Shown in pieces: positions 36,582-44,576 of a stretch of 64,000 nt of DNA (positions within the stretch are counted from its first letter, which is position 1; the number at the start of each line of letters is the position of its first letter). The stretch comes from Thiothrix sp. (lineage in GTDB: Bacteria > Pseudomonadota > Gammaproteobacteria > Thiotrichales > Thiotrichaceae): the NCBI GenBank assembly GCA_008015155.1, contig SSFA01000031.1, forward strand, positions 62,001-126,000. Direction: 5' to 3'. The notes under the pieces were generated by a model. It did not search any database. It was given only the letters and a program-made list of their open reading frames with translations, and was not told the DNA's origin. The translations under genes were made by a program, and so were the position numbers.

Positions 36582-37950
36582 AAGTCACACGCGGATCAAC
36601 TAAAGTATAAAGAAAGTCAGCGATTAAATAGCCGATCAGGGTCAGAAAGCCACTAATCCAAGTAATGGAAAGCACGAGTTCACGATCACGACTTTTCACT
36701 GCCTCAATCGCTAATTGTCCCATCCCATTAATACTAAAAATATTTTCAACAATTAAAGAACCGGCTAACAGACTAGGCAATAAGCCAGCGATGATAGTAA
36801 TCAGTGGTAACAGGCTATTGCGAAACACATGCTTCCAGAGCACGGTTTGTTCATCCAAACCTTTAGCGCGCGCGGTACGGGCATAATCCGCACTCAGATT
36901 CTCCAAGAGCGAGGCACGAATAATTTTAGCTAAAGCAGCGGAAGCACCCAGGGACAAACACAAGACTGGCAAAACCAAATGCCAAATACGATCAAAGAGG
37001 AAACCACGCACAAAATCATCATGCGTAAATTGCACAGCGAATAGAATACCTAGGGTGGCACCGAAAAAACCTAAACCTATCACACGGAAAGGTGTGTAAT
37101 CCATCCAACCAAGACCTGCGAACATTACAGCACCCAGAATTGGCAGTACAATCCACGTAAATAGCGAAAAATCAGCATGCGCTTGCGCCATCCACACGCC
37201 TGCAACTAAACCAAACACGCCTGCTAGAAAAGCTCGTAACTTGCGCTCTTGCCAACGACTCAACCAAACTAACAGTGAAGTACCTATTAGCATGCCCAAG
37301 AACACTTTACCCACATCCCATAGCGATCCCCAATGGGGCATAAATGGCATATCTTTAGCAGCGCGGCTGCCAATGCCTGCGGTTGGAAACCATTGCCAAT
37401 GTTGCACGCTAGCAAAAAAACCAAGTAGCAATACGCCTAACAGCATGGTTGGAATTGACCATAAAGCCAGCATCAACATACTAGAACTTACATCAAAGCC
37501 GCTACCGCGCTCAGTAGCTGACTTCACCCCAATCGCAATCGCCACAATATAAATAATCGGAATCGTAATAATATTTAGCAGTAAAGTAATCGGAATCCGC
37601 TCGCCAAGAATCTCACTCACTGGGCGTCCAAAATAAAAACTTTCGCCTAAATCCATGCCTTTGGTAAAAGAAAATTGGGTGTATTGGCCACTTTCATCCT
37701 GCTCGAAACCAATGGGCGAAACATTATTCAACCAACGCAAATATTGCAGCGGGGCGGGTTGATCTAGTCCATAGCGCTTATTGTAATAATCCATCAGCGC
37801 TTTACGCTCTTCTGGCTTCATATTGCTATCGGTCATGTTCTGCGCACCAACTCCACCTGGAGAAAGCGCCATGACTGAGAACACGACAATCGTAATCCCC
37901 AGCAAAGTGGGAATCATTAAGAGCAGACGGCGCAGCAAATACGTCAGCAT
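36574..37950 (-). CDS. yejB: Peptide ABC transporter permease, YejB type
   Basis: This permease has 458 residues against about 364 in E. coli. It begins MLTYLLRRLLLMIPTLLGIT, the usual DppB/OppB start. The extra length is an insertion around residues 210-300 that adds hydrophobic segments (VFLGMLIGTSLLVWLSRWQ and others). The EAA loop reads ARAKGLDEQTVLWKHVFRNS. It follows yejA by 13 bp. Confidence 0.9.
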   Translation of the reverse strand: MLTYLLRRLLLMIPTLLGITIVVFSVMALSPGGVGAQNMTDSNMKPEERKALMDYYNKRYGLDQPAPLQYLRWLNNVSPIGFEQDESGQYTQFSFTKGMDLGESFYFGRPVSEILGERIPITLLLNIITIPIIYIVAIAIGVKSATERGSGFDVSSSMLMLALWSIPTMLLGVLLLGFFASVQHWQWFPTAGIGSRAAKDMPFMPHWGSLWDVGKVFLGMLIGTSLLVWLSRWQERKLRAFLAGVFGLVAGVWMAQAHADFSLFTWIVLPILGAVMFAGLGWMDYTPFRVIGLGFFGATLGILFAVQFTHDDFVRGFLFDRIWHLVLPVLCLSLGASAALAKIIRASLLENLSADYARTARAKGLDEQTVLWKHVFRNSLLPLITIIAGLLPSLLAGSLIVENIFSINGMGQLAIEAVKSRDRELVLSITWISGFLTLIGYLIADFLYTLVDPRVTYD

Positions 37951-37963
37951 TTAGCGGCCCCGC

Positions 37964-39832
37964 TTATTTTTGATATTTTTGCAAAGGCGCTGGTACATAG
38001 TTTTCCATAGGCAAGGAACCATAATTCAAGCCTAATTTAGACATTTGTAGATTCTGAATCCGCTTATCTACAAACAATAAAGACTGCTCGCGGATTAAGA
38101 AGGTATAAGGTTGATCTTCATACATGATTCTTTCCGCTTGCTGCCATAAAGCCATGCGCTTCGGCTCGTCCACCGTGCGGCGGGCTTCATCGATTAATTT
38201 ATCCAACTCAGGGCTGTTATAAGAAATAAAATTATCGCCATCGTCTTTCATTTGTGAACTGTGGAACATTTGATAGATATCCGTTTCAATCCCACTCGAC
38301 CAACCCATCGTGATAGAGTCAAAATTACGCTTCTTTAAGGCCTCTTGCATCACCGGAAACTCTTGTGGAGATGGCTCTAATTTAATGCCCGCGCGTGCAT
38401 AAATATCTTTGAGGAACAGCACAGTGCGTTCACGATTTTTATTGCCTTGGAAATAAATCATCTTAAACTCAAACGGCTTACCTTCAGCATCCTCTAAAAT
38501 GCCATCGCCGTTTTTGTCGGCAAAACCAGCTTCTTTCAAGAGTGCTTGCGCTTTTTCGAGATTAAATACCCAAGGCTGCAAACTCGGATCATGCTGTTGA
38601 GAACGTGGATTGAAGGGGCTAATCGCCTGCTCAGCATGATCTAAATAAATATCCTTCACAATTCGCTGCATATCCGTCAGATAAGTCATGGCCTGACGCA
38701 CACGCTTATCCGCAAAGCGTGTCGGCTTACCGTCTTTTTGCTGATTCCAAGCAATATAGCCATAGCCAACGACAGGCGGCATATATTCAAAATTCTGACT
38801 TTTATCAATGATTTGCTGGTCAGCTTTTAACTTAGCGTATTCAGAAGGTTTAGCTTCGTAGCTATCAATTTCGCCATTACGATAAGTCGTTAAACGTGCA
38901 CTTTCATTCTGGATCACTTTCCAGAGCATACGATTGAACGAAGGTTGCACATCCCCCCAATAGCGCTCATTACGTACTAGCTCGACACTACCTTGATCCG
39001 GCGTCCAGTTGGTCGGGTCCGCTAAGCGATAGGGCCCACTACCTAGTAATAAACCTTTGGACTGATTAAATTCTTGCGGCTTCTGCATATAAGGCTCATA
39101 AAAATGCGCCGGCATAATCGATAAACCACCCGCTAAACCAAAGGACTGGAAATAAGGCTCTTTGAATTTAAAGACCACTTCGTAGTCGCCTTTAGCTTCT
39201 ACTGAAGTAATTTGCCCATAGACAGAGCGCGCTGCTGGCGCAGCAATCGCTTCATTCATCAGAAACTTATAACTGAAAACGACGTCTTTCGCCGTTAGCG
39301 GTACGCCATCCGAAAAAGTCACGTCATCGCGCATTTGGAAAGTAATGGTTAAACCATCAGGGCTAATTTGCCAAGATTTAGCAATTAAACCTTCCCATTC
39401 CATCGTGTCTGGGTTGCGATTCACTAAGCTTTCTTGGACGTAATATTGTACTTGGGAAGCGTAAGCATCGGTTGAAACTAGCGGCGTTAAGGTCTTAAGG
39501 CTAGTTTCAAGGGCAGACACGCCCCAATCACCTTGGGCATAATCCGGCTTTTGACTCGCTGCATAAGCGCGCTGAAAAGCAGTACCAACCCCTGCATTGG
39601 CAGCTGGATCAGTAGCCGCTTGATTATTCGGGGAGGCAAGACTCAGCTGACCTGAACTGACTGCCGTTCGCAAACTACGCATATCCTGCGCTTGTTGCAC
39701 TAGGGCTGATTCCATCTGTGCCAATTTCGTCCATTGGCGATCTACTTGGTACATCACTAATAGGAGTAAAGCGATCAGAAGGATCAGGATAGAATAAAGT
39801 AGCCAGTCGCGGGTGATGAATCTTTTTTGCAT
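37964..39832 (-). CDS. yejA: Membrane-anchored peptide-binding protein, YejA type
   Basis: This extracellular solute-binding protein (family 5) of 622 residues binds oligopeptides for the YejBEF importer. Motifs seen are MRDDVTFSDGVPLTAKDVVFS and VRQAMTYLTDMQRIV. The N-terminus is unusual: a hydrophobic helix (about residues 11-28) without a cleavage site, then a Gln/Ala/Leu coiled segment (about 35-60). This suggests a protein tethered to the membrane and not free in the periplasm. It is the first gene of the operon and divergent from fabI. Confidence 0.9.
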   Translation of the reverse strand: MQKRFITRDWLLYSILILLIALLLLVMYQVDRQWTKLAQMESALVQQAQDMRSLRTAVSSGQLSLASPNNQAATDPAANAGVGTAFQRAYAASQKPDYAQGDWGVSALETSLKTLTPLVSTDAYASQVQYYVQESLVNRNPDTMEWEGLIAKSWQISPDGLTITFQMRDDVTFSDGVPLTAKDVVFSYKFLMNEAIAAPAARSVYGQITSVEAKGDYEVVFKFKEPYFQSFGLAGGLSIMPAHFYEPYMQKPQEFNQSKGLLLGSGPYRLADPTNWTPDQGSVELVRNERYWGDVQPSFNRMLWKVIQNESARLTTYRNGEIDSYEAKPSEYAKLKADQQIIDKSQNFEYMPPVVGYGYIAWNQQKDGKPTRFADKRVRQAMTYLTDMQRIVKDIYLDHAEQAISPFNPRSQQHDPSLQPWVFNLEKAQALLKEAGFADKNGDGILEDAEGKPFEFKMIYFQGNKNRERTVLFLKDIYARAGIKLEPSPQEFPVMQEALKKRNFDSITMGWSSGIETDIYQMFHSSQMKDDGDNFISYNSPELDKLIDEARRTVDEPKRMALWQQAERIMYEDQPYTFLIREQSLLFVDKRIQNLQMSKLGLNYGSLPMENYVPAPLQKYQK

Positions 39833-39949
39833 GTTTTTCTGTATACTGCGCGATTAATTCAACCAAGCATAACACCAACCTAAGCCAGCTTGCATCTGTG
39901 CAACTGAATGCTTGGACTAAAAGTTTGTTCGAATTTTCAAGGAGTCACT

Positions 39950-40741
39950 ATGGGTTTTCTCACCGGTAAACGCGCCCTGATCACTGGTATCGCAAGCAAT
40001 CGCTCCATTGCCTATGGCATTGCTCAAGCCATGCATCGCGAAGGGGCTGAGTTAGCCTTAACTTATCAAAACGATAAATTAAAACCTCGAGTTGAGAAAT
40101 TCGCGGAAGAATTTGGCTCCTCCATCGTTCTCCCTTGTGACGTAGGTTCTGACAACGAAATTGAAGCGACGTTCAAACAATTAGCAGAACACTGGGATGG
40201 TTTTGATATTTTAGTTCATGCCATTGCCTTTGCCCCGAAAGAGCAACTTGAAGGCAGCATCGTCGATAATACTACCCGCGAAGGCTCACAAATCGCCCAT
40301 GACATTAGCGCCTATAGCTTTTTAGCGATGGCTAAATATGCCCGCCCCCTGATGACTGGACGGCAGAGTGCCATGCTAACCTTAAGTTACTTGGGTGCGA
40401 TCGCTGCCATCCCGAATTACAATGTGATGGGCATGGCGAAAGCTAGCTTAGAAGCAGGCGTCCGCTTTATGGCCGCTGATCTTGGCCCCTCTGGAATTCG
40501 TGTCAATGCGATTTCTGCTGGCCCTATTCGCACGCTTGCTGCCTCTGGGATTACTGGCTTCCGTAAAATGCTCGATCATTTTGAACAACACGCCCCATTG
40601 CGGCGGAATGTCACGATTGAAGAAGTGGGGAATGCAGCTGCTTTCCTTTGCTCCGATTTAGCCTCCGGTATCACTGGGGAAATTACTTATGTAGACGGTG
40701 GCTGGAATATCTTAGGCATGTCGGGTATGCCAACTGAATAA
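39950..40741 (+). CDS. fabI: Enoyl-[acyl-carrier-protein] reductase (NADH) FabI
   Basis: FabI catalyses the last reduction of the fatty acid elongation cycle. The ATG at 39950 (MGFLTGKRALITGIASNRSI) has a GGAG box and matches the family start. The 263-residue SDR protein has the FabI pattern Tyr-x6-Lys in SYLGAIAAIPNYNVMGMAKAS, and the GPIRTLAASGI loop. Length and motifs are normal. Confidence 0.97.
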   Translation: MGFLTGKRALITGIASNRSIAYGIAQAMHREGAELALTYQNDKLKPRVEKFAEEFGSSIVLPCDVGSDNEIEATFKQLAEHWDGFDILVHAIAFAPKEQLEGSIVDNTTREGSQIAHDISAYSFLAMAKYARPLMTGRQSAMLTLSYLGAIAAIPNYNVMGMAKASLEAGVRFMAADLGPSGIRVNAISAGPIRTLAASGITGFRKMLDHFEQHAPLRRNVTIEEVGNAAAFLCSDLASGITGEITYVDGGWNILGMSGMPTE

Positions 40742-40818
40742 ATCTCAGCGTTCATCTGCGATGAACATATTCGCAGTATAATCGACGGATATGTTCAGCT
40801 TCCCTCAACAGGTGAACC

Positions 40819-41307
40819 ATGAAATTCTGTCCACAATGTGGCTCGGCTTTACGCAAAAAACAAATTGATGAATTAGAGCGCTTAGCGTGTACGCGCTCTT
40901 GTGGCTATGTGCATTGGGATAATCCAGTACCTGTGGTAGCAGCCATCGTACGTTGCAATGGTAAGTTTATCTTAGCGCGCAATTATAAATGGCCTGAAGG
41001 AACTTTTTCACTCATTGCTGGCTTTTTAGAAGCCTTTGAATCACCAATACCTGCTATCTTGCGGGAAACTCAAGAAGAATTAGGCTTAACGGGGCAAACA
41101 GCCACATTTATTGGGCATTATACCTTTCCACAGCGCAACCAAATCATTATGGCTTACTTAGTAGAAGCTACTGGTGAGCTAAACCTCAATAAACAAGAGC
41201 TGTTAGAAGCCGTTGAATTAAGCGCTGAAGAACTAAAAGTTTTTGATTTTGGTAAATTACGCCTAGGTCCTTTAGTAGTGGAAGCACTCTTTTCTAAACA
41301 TTTATAA
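40819..41307 (+). CDS. Nudix hydrolase with N-terminal zinc ribbon
   Basis: The 162-residue protein has four cysteines (C4, C7, C24, C28) that could bind zinc, followed by a Nudix domain. The Nudix box is a perfect match to Gx5Ex7REUxEExGU, from G-F-L-E-A-F-E to R-E-T-Q-E-E-L-G-L. The motif HYTFPQRNQIIMAY after the box recalls the SQPWPFPxS motif of NADH pyrophosphatase (NudC), so an NAD(H) or NAD-capped RNA substrate is possible. It is shorter than NudC. The next gene follows after 14 bp. Confidence 0.85.
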   Translation: MKFCPQCGSALRKKQIDELERLACTRSCGYVHWDNPVPVVAAIVRCNGKFILARNYKWPEGTFSLIAGFLEAFESPIPAILRETQEELGLTGQTATFIGHYTFPQRNQIIMAYLVEATGELNLNKQELLEAVELSAEELKVFDFGKLRLGPLVVEALFSKHL

Positions 41308-41321
41308 ATGACGCCTTATTT

Positions 41322-42050
41322 ATGACAATTGAAATGAATAACGATAATAAAACTGCCCCTAAATATAGCCGTCGCCACCAGCTTGAACAGATTTTGCCAC
41401 GCCTTTCGCGCGAACATCTTGAACATTTTCTTTTAGAAACAGCACTGCGCGATATTGAATTACGTGAAACTCTATTGATTCACTTCGGTGAATATCTTAA
41501 TACGAGCGATCCGGAGGAAGCTAAATATCGCGAAACTCTACAGCGCATGATTACGCGCCATCAAAACCAAACTGGCTTTATTAATCTGGAAAGTGCCCAA
41601 AAGCTTTCAGCTATGCTGGAATCCTTGCTGGAATCAGCCCGCCAAGCCACCACACCACCCAGCAAAACCATTGATCTGTGTATGGCGATGATTAGTAGTA
41701 TGCCGACCTTAGGCGATCATATGGATGATTCCGAAGGACATATTTACCGCTTAATGCGGGTCACTTGCGTGGTACTCTGGGAATGTTTTAGCGTGCTTCC
41801 CCCTGAAAGCCAAGCTCAAGTATTCAATCGCTTATTAAGTGAATACGCTAATCCAATTTATCTCGATTTAGATTTAGATAGCTTCCTGCTCGCACTATTA
41901 AAAGACTTAGCTAAATCGAATCGTGAATGGCAAAAAGCTTGCTTGCATCAACAAGATCGCCTGCTTAAAGAAGTTAAAGATGATAAATGGCGCAAGAATT
42001 ATTTGTTAGAGCAGTTGAATGATCTGTTGGTGACTTGGCATAAGAAATAG
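41322..42050 (+). CDS. Helical cytoplasmic protein of unknown function
   Basis: I do not recognise this 242-residue protein. It has no signal or membrane segment and looks all-helical, with many Leu, Glu and Arg residues. Segments such as LPRLSREHLEHFLLETALRD suggest a repeat-like helical scaffold. It starts 14 bp after the Nudix gene, so they are likely co-transcribed. A strong terminator follows at 42074. Confidence 0.75.
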   Translation: MTIEMNNDNKTAPKYSRRHQLEQILPRLSREHLEHFLLETALRDIELRETLLIHFGEYLNTSDPEEAKYRETLQRMITRHQNQTGFINLESAQKLSAMLESLLESARQATTPPSKTIDLCMAMISSMPTLGDHMDDSEGHIYRLMRVTCVVLWECFSVLPPESQAQVFNRLLSEYANPIYLDLDLDSFLLALLKDLAKSNREWQKACLHQQDRLLKEVKDDKWRKNYLLEQLNDLLVTWHKK

Positions 42051-42073
42051 AAGCACTATTGAGTAGAAACAAA

Positions 42074-42095
42074 AAAACCAGCCGAAGCTGGTTTT
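42074..42095. terminator. Bidirectional terminator between dsrP and the plus-strand operon
   Basis: AAAACCAGC and GCTGGTTTT form a 9-bp stem around a CGAA loop, with A runs on one side and T runs on the other. It can end both the 41322 gene and the dsr operon. Confidence 0.85.
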
Positions 42096-42116
42096 CGCAA
42101 ATAAAGCAAACGAGCC

Positions 42117-43319
42117 TTAACTGTCTTCGACGCTTGAATCTGCTAAGGATTTCGGCAAGAACCGCAAGACCACCATTCCCACAAAGAACAGCGCTAAGGC
42201 CAAACCAACACCACCTAGACCTAACATCCATTCCCACCTACTGGGGGTATAGCTGCTGATGCTACCGTCAAAAAAGCTACTTTCTACCTCTGCATTCGGG
42301 AACAGTTCTAAAGGATAAACCTGTCCACCTACAATAATCACATACAGTTGCACCAAGCCGCCGACAATAACCAAACTTGCTGCTAAGAGCAGTGACCAAT
42401 GATTATTTTTGAGTGCCCGACAGAAAATTAAGGATAAAGGAATTAGGCCACCGATGAGCACCTGACCAATCCAAAACAGCAGAGTGTAAATCCCACCATC
42501 CAACAGAATAAACTGCTCTATTCCATGCCGCTGAGTGATATACAAGGCGGTTAAATGCCGCGCTAACTCTAAAAACATCGCAGCTGCTACAAAGATAGCG
42601 AGCAGATAACGCAACCGATTCAAGACTAGATCGCCCAATTCACGTTTATCTAAGCGATAGGTAAAAAACAGCAAAATAATGAAGACTGCCAAACCTAAAG
42701 CAAAGGACATAGCAATAAACAGTGGAGCCATAATCGCGCTATTATAATAAGACCGCGCCACTAAAAAGCCGAAAATCGAGCCTGTCCCTAAGGTCAGAAT
42801 TAAGCGCCAACTAAACGCAAAGAAGCCAGCATAAGGATAAAACGCTTTCATTTTGCGATCTTGCATCGTCCAAATATACAAAATGCATAGTGCTAAAAAG
42901 CCGTTATACAGAATAATATTCCATGCAAAAATCGACTTAAAATTGTAGTGTGTCATTGCAATCATTAAGCGATCGGCATGACCTAAATCCAAGACCAAAA
43001 TGGCTAAGCCACCTATGAGTAAGGCGATGGCTAATAAAGCTGACAAGCCCCCCATCGGTTGATATAAGCTCTTGCGAAACACTGTACCAATCGAGGCAAC
43101 ATTCAAAGCGCCGGATGCCGCGACAATTAAGAAAATTGCAAACACATGCGGCAAGCCCCAGACCACTTGGTTATTCATGCCAGTGACATAGTGACCTTCA
43201 TGCTCCAAATGCAAGAAGCTGATGGCTCCCAAGCCTACAACGGCTAAACAGCTAGCCAGTAGAAAATAATAGGCCTTACTAGCACGGAGTTCGCTATAGA
43301 TCATCGTTTTGCTACTCAT
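42117..43319 (-). CDS. dsrP: Sulfite reductase-associated membrane protein DsrP
   Basis: DsrP is the NrfD-family integral membrane subunit of the DsrMKJOP complex and exchanges electrons with the quinone pool. The 400-residue protein has ten hydrophobic helices with a charged C-terminal tail. It follows dsrO by 10 bp. It is the last dsr gene here; no dsrN, dsrR or dsrS follows. Confidence 0.93.
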   Translation of the reverse strand: MSSKTMIYSELRASKAYYFLLASCLAVVGLGAISFLHLEHEGHYVTGMNNQVVWGLPHVFAIFLIVAASGALNVASIGTVFRKSLYQPMGGLSALLAIALLIGGLAILVLDLGHADRLMIAMTHYNFKSIFAWNIILYNGFLALCILYIWTMQDRKMKAFYPYAGFFAFSWRLILTLGTGSIFGFLVARSYYNSAIMAPLFIAMSFALGLAVFIILLFFTYRLDKRELGDLVLNRLRYLLAIFVAAAMFLELARHLTALYITQRHGIEQFILLDGGIYTLLFWIGQVLIGGLIPLSLIFCRALKNNHWSLLLAASLVIVGGLVQLYVIIVGGQVYPLELFPNAEVESSFFDGSISSYTPSRWEWMLGLGGVGLALALFFVGMVVLRFLPKSLADSSVEDS

Positions 43320-43329
43320 TGTTGACTCC

Positions 43330-44076
43330 TCACAGACCTAAGTAGCGCACGCCCGTATTCAGGCTTAAATCCGCGCGAATTTGTGAACCACCCAAGGCTT
43401 TCATGGCTTGGCTAATCCGGCTAGTGGGGTCGTTTAAATCACCAAAAATAACCGCTTGCGGTGCGGCTTCCACGCAGGCGGGTAATTGGCCTTTATCCAC
43501 GCGATGCACACATAGATTGCAGGACTCAACCGTTCCAATGCCGCGTGGCGAATGCACACGTTGATCGGTCAAATTCTCATGCACAAAGCTCCGTGCTTTA
43601 TACGGGCAAGCCATCATGCAATAGCGGCAACCAATGCAGATATGTTTATTCACCTGCACAATGCCATCAGCACGCTTCATCGAAGCCCCTGTCGGACACA
43701 CATCCACACAAGGTGGCTCTTCGCAGTGCTGACACATCACCGGCAAGGTGAAACTATGCTTGGTGAGCTTGTCGGTGACTTTAACGGTGCGCATCCATTG
43801 CGCTTGTTGCTCAGGGCTGGCTTTGGGGTCATTACCCCAGCCATGTTCACGCTTACAGGCTTCGACCATGCTCGCGCCACCATCCGTTAAGCGATTGATA
43901 TCAATCAACATGCCCCAACGGACTTTATTCGAGACGGGCTGATCTTCAGGGCGTGTTGGAACATCGGGTGAGGCTGCCTTCACTTCACGTACAATAACCC
44001 CTGAAGCTAAACCAGCCGCCGCAACCCCACCGAGTGCAGCCAAAAATTTGCGGCGATACGCATTGATCTGGCTCAT
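43330..44076 (-). CDS. dsrO: Periplasmic iron-sulfur protein DsrO
   Basis: DsrO is the periplasmic ferredoxin-like subunit of DsrMKJOP. A twin-arginine-type signal (YRRKFLAALGGVAAAG) at residues 7-22 fits export in folded form. Four-cysteine clusters are seen in MCQHCEEPPCVDVC, CIGCRYCMMACP and CNLCVHRVDKGQLPAC, enough for several [4Fe-4S] centres. The start overlaps the dsrJ stop (ATGA). Confidence 0.94.
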   Translation of the reverse strand: MSQINAYRRKFLAALGGVAAAGLASGVIVREVKAASPDVPTRPEDQPVSNKVRWGMLIDINRLTDGGASMVEACKREHGWGNDPKASPEQQAQWMRTVKVTDKLTKHSFTLPVMCQHCEEPPCVDVCPTGASMKRADGIVQVNKHICIGCRYCMMACPYKARSFVHENLTDQRVHSPRGIGTVESCNLCVHRVDKGQLPACVEAAPQAVIFGDLNDPTSRISQAMKALGGSQIRADLSLNTGVRYLGL

Positions 44077-44576
44077 TGCCTAGCTCCTTGTGGCGTACTC
44101 AGTAATAGCCAGTCCTGTGCACTCGGTTGCCCTGTTTGCGCCGAAAGATGATAGGTATTCGAGCTAAGCTTATGCTGATAATTCACCTGCTTAGTCACTT
44201 CAGGGCGATCCGCATGGCATTGAAAACAATCCATTTTCACCCCCACATAGGTGTGGCAGCTCGCGCAAAAATGATCTTTCTTTTCATCGGTATAATGCAC
44301 AGCTGAGCCGTCTTCACGGGTTGGCGCCACGTGGCAATTAATACATTCATTTAAGCTGTGCTTGGTGCTGCGAATCCCCTCGATCACCGTTTTATCCCGA
44401 TGCACATTCAAATACGCCATATGATTTTTGCGAATATCGGCAGTTGGCTCGACACACTGGGCTGCTTTGGCTTTGGCTGGCGCAAGATTCGGCTGTGGCA
44501 CACCCGCATCGCAGGCGACCAAGCCTATAGCCAGCAGCCCTAACAGCGCGAATTTTATACGCTGTAACCCGCGCAT
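44073..44576 (-). CDS. dsrJ: Triheme cytochrome c DsrJ
   Basis: DsrJ is the periplasmic triheme cytochrome of DsrMKJOP. Three CxxCH sites are seen at residues 78-82 (CINCH), 104-108 (CASCH) and 117-121 (CFQCH). Cysteine 41 could be the unusual axial Cys ligand known in DsrJ. The signal segment ends LLAIGLVACDAG, where LVAC fits a lipobox, so the protein may be a lipoprotein here. It overlaps dsrL by one base and dsrO by four. Confidence 0.94.
   Translation of the reverse strand: MRGLQRIKFALLGLLAIGLVACDAGVPQPNLAPAKAKAAQCVEPTADIRKNHMAYLNVHRDKTVIEGIRSTKHSLNECINCHVAPTREDGSAVHYTDEKKDHFCASCHTYVGVKMDCFQCHADRPEVTKQVNYQHKLSSNTYHLSAQTGQPSAQDWLLLSTPQGARQ

Noticed and set aside
41974..42237. 87-codon frame across the terminator at 42074
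   Set aside because: It runs through a strong bidirectional terminator and the ends of two good genes.
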